A stretch of DNA of 64,000 bases from contig NC_060247.1 in the NCBI RefSeq assembly GCF_921293095.1, forward strand, positions 110,565,111 to 110,629,110, given 5' to 3'. How positions within the stretch are numbered: position 1 is the stretch's first letter; the number at the start of each line of letters is the position of its first letter. A model generated the notes under the pieces. That model was not told the origin of the DNA, did not search any database, and was given only the letters and a program-made list of their open reading frames with translations. This DNA comes from Ischnura elegans. Lineage: Eukaryota; Arthropoda; Insecta; Odonata; Coenagrionidae. Made by a program: the position numbers and the translations under genes. Below are positions 22,601 to 33,200 of the stretch, piece by piece.

Positions 22601-25577
22601 CGATTGTTATCATCTGGCCATCATGCATTAAGCATGCATTAAGTGGCCAACTAATTTGTCCCGTTTTCTCTTTCAGGTTTTTAATTTATTTGCATGAACT
22701 GTCATGAGTAAATGTTCCCCTGGACTGGAAATAGAACCGCGGACTTGCGGGCCCGAATAGCCAAAGGTCCGAAGTTCGATTATCGAGCATGGGTAATTTT
22801 TTTCTCATGCCAATAAATGTGAATCGCCGCCCTTCACGTGGAGGGTGGAAATATAATACCTGAGATTTATTGCTAACTTGAGAAATTTATCATTTTTTGA
22901 CGGTAGATAGTGGTAGCCTAGCAAGTAGAGAGCTTTTCGGATACTGATCGAAGTGTTCCACGTTGTAATCCCGGGCAAATCCTACGATTACCCTCGAAAA
23001 AAATTTAATTCTTTAAGTGCAAAGTGGCCCAGTACAGGGAAATGAAAGACCTTGCCTCTCTGATTTACTCTGGTTACTAGAACTACCGTATTTCGATTTA
23101 ATGTAGTGAATGACGCACAGGGCATGGCCTATGGATGAAGCGTTATTCCTTCGTATATAATATGATTCGTTTTAATTTTAATAATAATATCATAGAGTTA
23201 GTATTACCCCCCTTGGGACTTGATAGCAAACACTCACACAAACTCACAGCCAAACAAAACATCGCACTAAGGACAGTCACGGGCGCCCCCAGGTTCGTCC
23301 GCAACACTTAAATTCACGAAAATATAAAAATTAAAACACACTTGACATCGCAAAATCCTTTGAACTATCGTTAAATAGAACACAAAACACACCACTAAAG
23401 CCACTCTGTAACAACAACAAAAAACATATTTCAAGTACAATATATCGAAAAAGGCAGTTATTCATCCTTCACATTAATACTCATAAAATAGCCACATAAC
23501 ACAATAAAGCCATAATTAAAGATTACGCCAAAATTCCGATTACAAACAGTAGCTGAATATCGAGACAATTACTGCTAATAATTGTCATCAAAACAGCGTA
23601 ACGTAGGTAAATATTATGGGGAGGGCCGAGAGACCCCCTCCTCAAAATAATGACCTATATACTGTTACATGAATTAATTTTTACAAATTCTCACAGGAAA
23701 CAGGAGGAGATCAAAGGATGCCTTAGGCTAGGAGTTGATATACTGAAAGATGTCTCCAATAAATCGAAGACCATGGTACCGTTCAGCGCTCAGCTAGTGG
23801 AGACAACCCTAAAGGCCATGTGTGAAAATGAAGAGGAAATATTTCCTGGTAATGAAATGTTTAAACTTAGTAGGTTAAATGACAGTTTTGGTAGTCAACA
23901 TTTGTAGTCAATTTAGTCAGGCAATTTGTAGTCAATTTAATTGGTAGTCAATATTTGTTTGTTTAATATAATGAAAGCTCTTGCCTATTTCCACACTTCT
24001 CAATTTCTAACCACCCAGGTTACGGCACATAATGCCATTTTCAAGGTAGGTAAAGCTACATAGGTATGCTTCACTGTAGGTAAAGCTACATAAATGGCAT
24101 TAAAACTGTCTTAAAATTTTTTTAAAAAAGTCTTTAAAATGGCATTAAAATCCGAAACCTGAGCCGGTAGAAATACAGAAGCGTAGGAATAGACAAGCGC
24201 TTTCATTATGTTAAATACCAAATGTTTTCACGGATTTTCGACGGAAACTGTACCTTTTATAAAAAGACACTTTTTGGACTATGTCGCCGCGTCAACTTTT
24301 GGGTAGCCCCAACGTTTCCAGACCGATTCTGGTTGCTTTATCAAGAGAATCTAATAAGGCCGGAAATTCTATTCATATTTATGTATATTTATCTGTGTCA
24401 GGGAGTGTGGGGACAGGAGCTAGAAGTGGGAGGAGTCGGCTGCTAAAGTGTGTGTCTTCCATGATTACGGGTTGCCAAGTACGGCTTATTTGGGTCGTCG
24501 TCCCTGTTTATTATCATGAAAACCACCCCCCGCAACAATGGACTGCTCCTAACTCTCGAACTATCCCGGTCAGGATCGATCGTGAAACGCTGTGGCTACC
24601 CAAAAATTGACGCGGCGATATACCCCAAAAACTTTTCAACTGCCATAGCGAGCACCCGCGAAAGTTTTAAAGAAAAGTCATTGACGTCATTACTTTTAAT
24701 TTGCAGAATAAATATGGGTAACGACCATTTATGTTGTCATTCCATCATCAAATTTTCAGTGATCACGGAGGAGGAGTCTAACTGTTTTAGAAACGGCCGA
24801 AATGCCTGCGCTTCCAAAGCAATGTTCATCCGGTACATGGACGCTGTTGTCTACTGCGATTCAGGAAACCCAGAAACAGATCCCTTGACAAAGGAGTATG
24901 TGTGCAAGTAAGTATACAGCGTTTCCAAATAAATCCTGTCTATGACAAACAAGAACAAGAGGAATACACACCACGGATATTAGTTTGTAATCTTCCTTGG
25001 CGTCCTGGATTCATGTATGTCTCTATCTTCCGGGTTTTCGCCGCGTTAGTTGTCAGAGATTGGCGACACAGATTTTTATTACATTTTTATTCAATGCACG
25101 TGTATCGGTAAACAATACCTTTTGATAGTTTACCTACACATATCCTGAATATTACATAAGGTAAGATCTCCCTTAATAGTCCTTCATTTGTATTTTTTTT
25201 TTTTTTTTGACGATGAGACAAAAAGAGCTGAAAATTTTGACGTGACAAATGAAAACTGAGGTAATTTTCTTACTCAAAGGCCAAAATTTAGTGGCAAACC
25301 AGTCACAGAGCTGAAAAAAAAACTAAATTTCTGTTTCCCAGTATAATCTGCAAGTATAAAACATTGTTAAATTTACGTTATTTTAAGAATGAACGTGGAT
25401 AGAGGATTGGATACGAACACACACCTAATTGATCCATTTTTTTTCAACAGGGAAATGGATGGTTACCTGGATTGCTTGAAGGAAAACATTATCCCATGCG
25501 CCGGAAGTCTTGAGAACACTTTCACCGTCTTAAAAACTAAACTAGCCACCTCAGAACCTTGTTCACCATATTATTAA
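16649..25577 (+). CDS. Gene B: 27 kDa hemolymph glycoprotein-like (DUF1397) secreted protein
   Basis: There are six coding exons: 16649-16679, 18998-19092, 22259-22374, 23697-23848, 24760-24907 and 25451-25577, with GT-AG junctions and phases 1,0,2,1,2. The CDS is 669 nt, 222 residues. Signal peptide: MASINHLLIFG then ALLTFSYLVVA. Fourteen cysteines lie at 37, 51, 73, 76, 80, 89, 123, 140, 148, 164, 180, 189, 197 and 218, including the CLPCRHIC cluster. N62-E-T and N102-K-S are glycosylation sites. The stretch VSNKSKTMVPFS is identical to gene A. The C-terminal half lines up with DUF1397 (C-x16-C-x7-C, then YVC, DC, PC, EPC). Expected to be a secreted hemolymph glycoprotein of unknown function. 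AATAAA at 25584-25589 lies just after the stop codon. Introns carry a 230-bp hairpin, a mariner relic, SINE-like pieces and a foldback element. Confidence 0.82.
18722..18951. repeat. Near-perfect 230-bp hairpin in gene B intron 1
   Basis: Arms of about 110 nt meet at a 10-nt loop (18832-18841). The inner 89 bp or so are almost perfectly complementary, and the outer part is weaker. Each arm carries GCTCAGCATTTCAGCCCTGA and the motif GAAACGTTGGCC. It ends 46 bp before the acceptor of exon 2. Confidence 0.85.
19198..19451 (+). mobile_element. Short TIR element with CGTAGCCAGG ends
   Basis: It starts TGGCGTAGCCAGGAATTTCG and ends CCCCCTGGCTACGCCCCTG, giving 12-bp inverted ends. The interior is AT-rich and non-coding. 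A partial second copy is at 8885-9025. The superfamily is not identified. Confidence 0.6.
20485..21235 (+). mobile_element. mariner transposon relic
   Basis: The plus strand shows pieces of a mariner transposase in order: the N-terminal helix-turn-helix region (REQLAALKICFLLGK, then ITEVHEWYSEFKRG) and the C-terminal region near 20930-21155 in changing frames (PTLLTRY, a run equivalent to CFAxWKKxFNxCIxANGDYFE). It ends near TTACCCTCGTA, a plausible terminal repeat. It is shorter than a full mariner and carries several stops and frame changes. It lies in intron 2 of gene B. Confidence 0.75.
22915..23070 (+). repeat. tRNA-derived SINE-like fragment
   Basis: The text AGTGGTAGCCTAGCAAGTAG resembles an A-box region and is followed 45 nt on by TTCCACGTTGTAATCCCGGG, a degraded B box. 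It lies in intron 3 of gene B. A weaker similar piece (CCGAAGTTCGATTATC) sits at about 22770-22790. Confidence 0.35.
24284..24618. mobile_element. Foldback element with 35-bp inverted ends in gene B intron 4
   Basis: The left end 24284-24318 (TCGCCGCGTCAACTTTTGGG onward) is complementary to the right end 24584-24618 with a few mismatches. The left end runs into a minus-strand hairpin plus GAAACGTTGG motif. No coding content is seen. It ends 141 bp before exon 5. Confidence 0.65.
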
Positions 25578-25599
25578 ATAGGCAATAAACAGAAGTCGT

Positions 25600-28500
25600 T
25601 GCCACGAACTTCTCAATCTCAGTCTCATTTTATCATTGGAAGTATGGTCAATTTCTACAGCAATGTCCCTCCTGTGATACACACATTTTCATTGGTAGTA
25701 ATATTTGAGTTTAACTAATTCATAAAGAGGATGTATTTACGTCATGATGGATGTTCTATCGCTTACTACCACAAATATGAAATCACTCCATAATATTTTC
25801 AGCAATAAATTTAAAAAGCATCAAGATTAACTTCATTTGAAACCCATCATGAATTATTTTTTGTAGCTATTTAGAGCTTCGGGTATATTTAGAACTTTAT
25901 TTTTTTTCTTTTTCCTAAAGTATAAAACTTTTACTGTTTTAACCTTAAGTCCATCCATTGGAAAATAATATTGTATGTAACAGCAAACCATAGAGATCAT
26001 AAATTACTTACGGTTGACGTTGCAGTGGCTAAGGGGATGTTTTCTATTGACGGTGTTTTATCTAGAGGACATCGGGTTTGGATACGGGAATTGCATGAAG
26101 ACTGTGTTCGTCGGGAGGAAACAATTAAAATATTTTTTTATTGAATCCTATCTCTTAAATCGGGTATCAATGACGGTGTATTCATGAAATATTTTTACTT
26201 GCCAGATAACGTACCAGCGTTAACCGGCGTCGATCCTGTGGGGGACGTAGAGAACTCGTCCCTCCAATATTTTATATGAAGGACATGCCCCGTTTAGAAT
26301 TTAATAAGATTATTATGAATTCGGGTAAATTTCTCCTGATGGACACATAAAATTGGTTACAAAATGGAGTAAAAAATTCTTTAAAATCACAGTTTCAATG
26401 ATATATTTTTTTTCTCGTTCACCCCTTCCACTGGGAGGCATTCCTTCAGACATCCAGGAAGCCAGTCACCCACAAAGTTTTGCTGTAATCGACGCCCATG
26501 CCTACGATCGCCGACGTTCGTGTGAACTGTGTTTTTTATTACTATTTTCTGGCCTTCCATTCTATATATCGAAACAACTAGAAAAGTTTAAATACAGACC
26601 TGAAACTGAAGTAACGATCTTAACATATTTCTAGTTATTTATTTATGTATCAGGCATTTTACGCTGGATTTATAACGGAAGAGGGAAGGGTTGTTTAATT
26701 ATGGCGTTAAAAGAATTAAGTGGACTGAATGCATTAGGTTAATATCCTACCCTTAATAGAGGGTAATACCACAACGCAGTGATGGAGAAACTCGGAATAC
26801 TTTTCCGTAGATTCTCGTTGGAGCAGGTAGAAGCCGGACACAGCCGATCGGCAGGGGCGGTGGTACACTCTGCTTTCACGTGGCTGCAAGATAAGCGGTG
26901 TGGTTACAAGTCAACGTCAGTTGTCTTCTTGGACATGAGTGTATCGATGAGACATCTGAGACCAAGTAAGTCCACGGTCGGGTGTCGAGCACAAGGCAAT
27001 ACGACCGAAGCGCCTCCACCCGGCGCCTTATGGCAGTCTCGTCGCTAGCGGACGAAAACAAGTGAATAACAATAATTAGACTCCACTATTTTAATAATTG
27101 AATACTGGACAATAATCTTTATTACATTATTTATTAATTATAGGCGGAGAAATAAGGTAACTGCCGTAAGTAATATTTTTAGGCCTCAAATCCTGGAGGT
27201 TATCCTATTCACGAATGCAAACGAAATTTCTAGCACTTGGCGACCAAATATTGAATCTTAGGATCGGTGATCGCGTGAATTAAGCTGTTTAACGCGTGTA
27301 CTTTACGTGATATTATAAAGAATGCTGTGTTTATTGATGTTACTGTTCATAATTGATTATGAGGTGACTTCCAAGAGATGTGCTCTAATAAATTAATTTT
27401 TGACTGAAATAAATGGTAGGGTTCGGGTTAGTGTGGTGAGTCATGGCCTCCCAGCCAGCGGGCCCGGGCTCAACTCCCGGGAGAGAATTTACAGAAACAA
27501 CCCGATCCCAGATTGGGTGATTTGCGGCGGGAACTTCAATTACAGTGGCAGAAAAAATTAACGCAAAGCTCATTGGAGTCTTAAAGCGGCCAATTCAGTA
27601 AATACTTCAAGTCGTCCGTCTTCCACATTTTTGGCCCCGTTATGCTCTTACGCAATCAGGAATTTTAAAAACTATGTGCCCCTTTTAACTATACCTTTAA
27701 AAACTATATGCAAAAGGGAATTTCAAAAACTATATGCAAAAGGGAATTTCAAAAACTATATACCCCTTATGCCGAGAAAATAATCATATCCGTCGCATTA
27801 TGACAAGGCGCAAAAGATCCAACTACGAATTCTTCCCCATATTCTCCGAAGTATGCTTCGCACACGTCTCACCTAGAATTTGTTTTACTCTCTTCGGGAC
27901 ACATGTCCAACGAATCAGCCAGGGGGCGATAAAGATTCGGAGGCTACACGCTAGGCTTAGATTGACTGAGAAATTTATTTAAATGTGCATCTACATAATA
28001 CCCTATGAGCCACCTCCAGGGTGGTTGACAGGGGGTGACCAATCACCAGCATGCAGCATGTAATTGTATTCCCACATGCCAAAAAACGTTTCGGAATCCA
28101 ACAAATCCAAACGTTATGCACGGTTCAAAAAACGTTACGCAATATAACAAAATAGATTACCACATGTTGTTAAAAATAATAATAAAATTCAGAAATATGA
28201 ATTAAGGTATACATGATGTAGTAGTCTACACTACAAATCATGCAATCTATTTGTGAGTAAAATTGAGAATAGATATATTTCAGAGAGACACAGAGAGCAT
28301 CATGTGGGAACCCCGCTTAATTTCCAGGAACGATAAATCAAGAGAGATATGTTTCTGAACGGATAGGCATGGAAGTTCGTTTCAACCCCCGAACAATGAA
28401 GGACTTTAATAATGCAAGGCGGAACTTCGTTACAGCATTTCCTTTTTATTTGCAAACGACTGATGATCTAACACCGCCACCATACGCCGTTTGACGTGGC

Positions 28501-30287
28501 TTACAGCTTACAGTCCAGCCTGCGGAAGTTCTCCGATGACAGTTCAAAAGGTGAACCCTGCGCCAGCAATGTTCGCAGCCAATCGCTGTCCACCAAACGC
28601 ACCTCACACCCTCGCCTAGGATTCAATCGATGGATTTTTTTTCCTCATAGGAAAATCCACTAGGATCGGTAGAATATTAATTGCGTTCGCTTGGTTTCGC
28701 TGTTAGTAGGGCCCGCCCGCCCTTGTGACGGTGCGGGATTCCTGCCTCCCATTCTTATCCTTCCTCTGTCCTCCCCCTCTCGAGGTGGCACGGGCGTATA
28801 AGTCTCGGGCTTGGTTCCCGGCCCCTCGAGAGCGTATCCTTTGCGGAGCCCGCCCTGGGACCTCCGAATTCACCCTCGCCTAGTCGTGCAAATTTGCCAC
28901 ATGCATATGGAACACCTAAATAAGCCTGAACCACCAAAAAAGCCTTTCTTCGAATCACCAAAACAAGGGATTCTTCCATTTGGTCCTCCACGCTCGTCGT
29001 CCCTTCTGACTCCTTCATTAAGGGAAGCCTTTTGTTTACATGTGAGGTGGGCGTGTCCCTTTCTTACCTGGCAACCTTGTCCCCTTCCCCTTTTGCATGT
29101 CATCGGGTGACTCTCGGCGGCCGGACTGTAGTAAGTAGTTGTAGATGTAGCCATTAACTATTGCAAGTTAATATATCGTGTTCCAAGGCCTTTACCCGAC
29201 CCAGCGAGCACTTTGTCACTAAACATTCCATCAAACCTTCGCTCTTCTTCCTTCGTTCCCCAAGTGATACCCTCACCTTTCCTGAAATGGAGACTACACA
29301 AGGTAGCATTTAAGAATTTGCACCACCTGGGGCTAATGGACTCGGCGAAACCATTGTACTTTGTGATGATTTTTGTGAAGTTTTTCTTGGTGGAATCTCA
29401 TATCTATGTTTTTTTCTTGTATGATATGTGGTACGATGTGGTGGAAGTTCTTAATTCGTTGGAATCCAAAGGTTTTTTTAAATTTTCTACCGACTCTTTG
29501 CCCCCATCCCCTTCACAACATATAAGAGCAATTGGAGAAAGACACGGGATCAAGGGAGAGAAGAGAATCCTCTAGATGAGGATTCTATCCGGACGACCAC
29601 AACGCTGAAGAAGACAGTATAGGCGTGCGCGATGTCCTCCCCCACCCTGGAACCTTTCTTTCCCCCCCCCCCCCACACCGTATTCCTCTTCCGGGACCCA
29701 AAAAACAGCCCTTTTTCCTACAACCTTCCCCACTTTTCGACACTCGAACCCCATCCTCCGCCTTACCCCCTCCCCTTATGCACTAACAGTAAGACCTATA
29801 TAAGGAAGAACTTAAAGGCATATGATGCACTTCATAATGCTGTTTGTAACAACAATACGCTTCGAGTCAAAATGAAATCCAGTGAAGATATTGCAATGTC
29901 TGACTTAACTAAAATTAGGTTTTTCTCTTTTACACTATTTTATTAATTCATTCTGGTGTCTTAGATTTTCATATCATATCTCATTGACCTTGTGACCGCT
30001 CGTGTTTTGGAGTATACAGGAAACTTGAATTTTTCAATGACGACGTTTAGCCTGATCTGATGATCCCATTTAGATATCTTTCGTTTACAGACCTGGGATC
30101 ACGACCCAGTTGAAGATAAATGACACGAGAAATGGCAATATTTGGATGCTCCATTAGTTGGACAGAGTCCTCTGATACGGAAAGAACGTCTTGCTCGCCT
30201 ACTCTCAAAATCTGAAAATTTTTGGTCGTCCTTCAGTACGACATGTGTTTGGCGGCATCCGACTATGAGCGATCAAAATCTGGTGAC
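25600..30287. other. Intergenic stretch between genes B and C
   Basis: No gene is recognised. It holds SINE-like pieces (about 26020-26100 and 27420-27600), GC-richer patches of unknown origin (26780-27050 and 28680-29160), a run of C near 29659-29670, and a piece near 27985-28060 (CTACATAATACCCTATGAGCC) of a type common in arthropod repeats. Open frames in the GC-rich patches overlap on both strands and show no recognisable domain. Confidence 0.4.
27420..27600 (+). repeat. tRNA-derived SINE
   Basis: The head GTGGTGAGTCATGGCCTCCC followed by GGGCCCGGGCTCAACTCCCG looks like A and B boxes of a tRNA promoter. The body follows to about 27600. The arms do not form a full tRNA. Confidence 0.5.
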
Positions 30288-33200
30288 ATGTCATTCATGC
30301 GTCCGAATTTTCTTTTCGGTAAGTAGCTACTGATAAGCTTTCACATTTCAGAATCCGTCCGTAATTTCGTCCTCGATGAAAACTCTTCAAGGACTTTTAC
30401 TCACACCAAAACATTAATTCGACCCTACTTAATCGAGATGACCGTCTGCTTTTTAGTAATTTTGAGTTGAAGTGATCTTGATTGGTTGAAATTTAGTTTA
30501 ACTAATTGATTTAGCGTTCGATTTTTTTACGATGTTTAGTCGTTGCAAATCATACTTTTTGGTTAAAAAATTTTACCTGAGGATGTAAAGGCGAGGACTT
30601 AACGTTTTGAAATGGAACAGGAAATGGAGGTTGTGACTGAAAAAAATTTTTACGTGTGAAAATATTAAGGGGTAGGAAAATTGATGAGTAGAGGTAGGTG
30701 AAAATCGCACTTTCATTTTTATTTTATCGCATTTTCAATAACAGTTTATCGCATTTTGTAGCGTCTATTTTTTATTTTCACAATGAGGTAGATGACGATA
30801 AAATGTAGTGAAACATAGTTATATGACAAAATACAGAATATTTTAAATGATTATGTTGTAGAACAATAATAAATTAAGGAATATGACATGTAGTGGCAAA
30901 GGTGTAGCTTGCCCGCGCCCACTTGTAGTTCGCGGCCACGTAGAGTCCCAGCCAACTAGCAGCTGGCCAGCCGCTCACATGCTTTAAGCGGTGAGTGTCG
31001 GCGGAGCATTCAAACTGCGCTCGGCACTAAATTTACGAATTTTGCCGTCGAAAAGGCAAATTTTCGTAACAATATCATAAAAGTCAAGTCATCGCATCTA
31101 TGTCGCATTTATTTGTGCACATCGCATCTAAATCGCATTTATCGCATTTGCGATTTTCACGAATCTATTGATGAGAGAAGTTCGTCGGGCCAATCTTGGG
31201 ACTGGCGACTTGTATTGTGTCGGTTATCCTGACCAAGAAGAAATTTGAGTACGTTAAAATATTTAGTGTACAATGGTCTAGAATTTGGACTTGGTGACGG
31301 ATTGACTGAGCCAGTATCCATAATAAAATCAATTTTTTTACGTAACCCATAATATGTGTCATCAGTTTTCTTTCTCATTCTACATAATTTTGATAGTCTA
31401 CGTTTCTTTCCTATAAATGCGTATCTGACAATTACTTTTTTCTGTATTTACCATACCACAGAAAATTTTGGACTTTTTCATTGGGGGTTTTTCTACAAGT
31501 GAGCAATTAAACGTACAACAACAACCATGCCCTGGATAGGATCAACCTGCGCAGGCGGGACTCGAATAAGCGACCTCTCGTTTGTCAGGCGAGAACTTAA
31601 ACCTGCCTCCACCGAGGCCGGAACAAAATGCTGTTAGAGAGCCTGGATCCGGACTACCCCGCTCACAGGAATCACCCACAGTAACAATTGGGATGAACGT
31701 AAATCATATTAACCCTTAACCGATGACGTGCGGTTTCAGAGACCGCTGCGTTTCTAAAATTTTTAATATTTGCAAAATTAAGATTTCAAAATATCCATAA
31801 TTCTCGTTAGCTTCATATTTTTGTCACTAGGACATCCCACTCTTAAAATTTAACGTTCCTTTTATTAATGCCTGTAAATTTGCAATTGAACTCGATTAGC
31901 GGTCTGTGAGACCGCACGTCACTTGCTATGAATGCATCAAGAAAAGGAATAAGCGGGATAAATTTCATGGCTACTTACTACTTAGCCTTCCAACTTTAAC
32001 ATTTAAGGTCTTTTTTGAATCTGGCAAAATATTGATACATAAATTTAATAATTATAACTCAAGTGTTTTTGGGATCAGTTTTTTTATCCTGCTTCAAATC
32101 ACAATTTTTTATGACAAATTGGTTCGTATTGGGAGCGTAAAAATTTTAATGTAAGTTTTAAAATAGTTAAGCCTTCAAAGAAAAATTAAACAAAACAATA
32201 AAAATGGCGTAGTAATATTTTATGAATTTTTCATTTATTGCGGTCTCCCAGACCGCACGTCACTGGTAGTGTACCTAGACTTGCACGTCTCTGGTTAAGG
32301 ATTAATAATATTATTACCTGGTAAAATACGTGTGCGGCTCGTCAAAAATGCAACGGGGGTACAGACAGCGTTAAGATGTTAAACGAATAAAGTAGTTTCC
32401 TTCATCAAAGAAAGCGAAAGGCATTGTTTGCGATTCGTTGCCCTCCATTAGTGTATTCATAATATACAAATTATTTGGTTTTAGAAATCCTAGTTTAAAC
32501 GAATTTTAATGGTCATCTTAACGTCCTTTGGCAAGAGCCAGATTGGCGGACATGCGATGTCAATCCACGTGACGTCACAAGGACCTAGATGCTATACGAG
32601 TAGTCAAGAGTTTTACATCGTCTGAAATTACCAATGCAAGCATGAGGCACAGAGCTCAGGGAAACATATCTTAATAACTCGCTTTGCTCGCTGGGGGGGC
32701 TCTGCCCTCCCTAGGCCCCCCCGAAAAAGGCCTGCGGCCTGTTATGCTCACTGTGGGAGGTCTTACACTTTTTGTTTGCTACTTGTTACTTAAGGATCGT
32801 TTACTTTTAAGCTGGCTGGCTTAGGTATAAGCAATATTTCCACTTTCACGTAAAACGAGCGCATGGTACGTAGGCTACAATATGAATGTAAATATTTATA
32901 AAGAGAAACGTTTTTCTGAGGGGCTAAAAAAGTAAAATAAATTTCTAAGAGTTTCTTTAACTTATTCAATTCAAATACAAAAAACGTTGGGACCACGTTC
33001 CACAGTAACATCCAATGCACACGTAATATCATAACATAACGACTTTACGAATTACAATGAAAAACACGTTTATTAATTATTTTCCACAAAACTCAACCAA
33101 ATTCTTGATATACGAATGTAAGATGTAACAGCTGTTCCCCTTCGTAAACGAATTACGTAGGGACTGAATATCAATACCTAGAAACAAATGCGCCTTAGCA

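Noticed and set aside
18722-25577. Classing the genes as DUF19/T20D4.11-like instead of DUF1397
   Set aside because: The C-terminal half and overall cysteine order match DUF1397 better from end to end, though a profile search is needed to settle it.
26779-27048. GC-richer open frame of 89 codons
   Set aside because: An open frame also exists on the opposite strand; there is no domain, no splice logic and no signal peptide.
28755-29154. Overlapping open frames in a GC-rich patch
   Set aside because: Three frames on both strands are open because of base composition; no protein family is recognised. It may be the 3' end of a LINE but cannot be shown.
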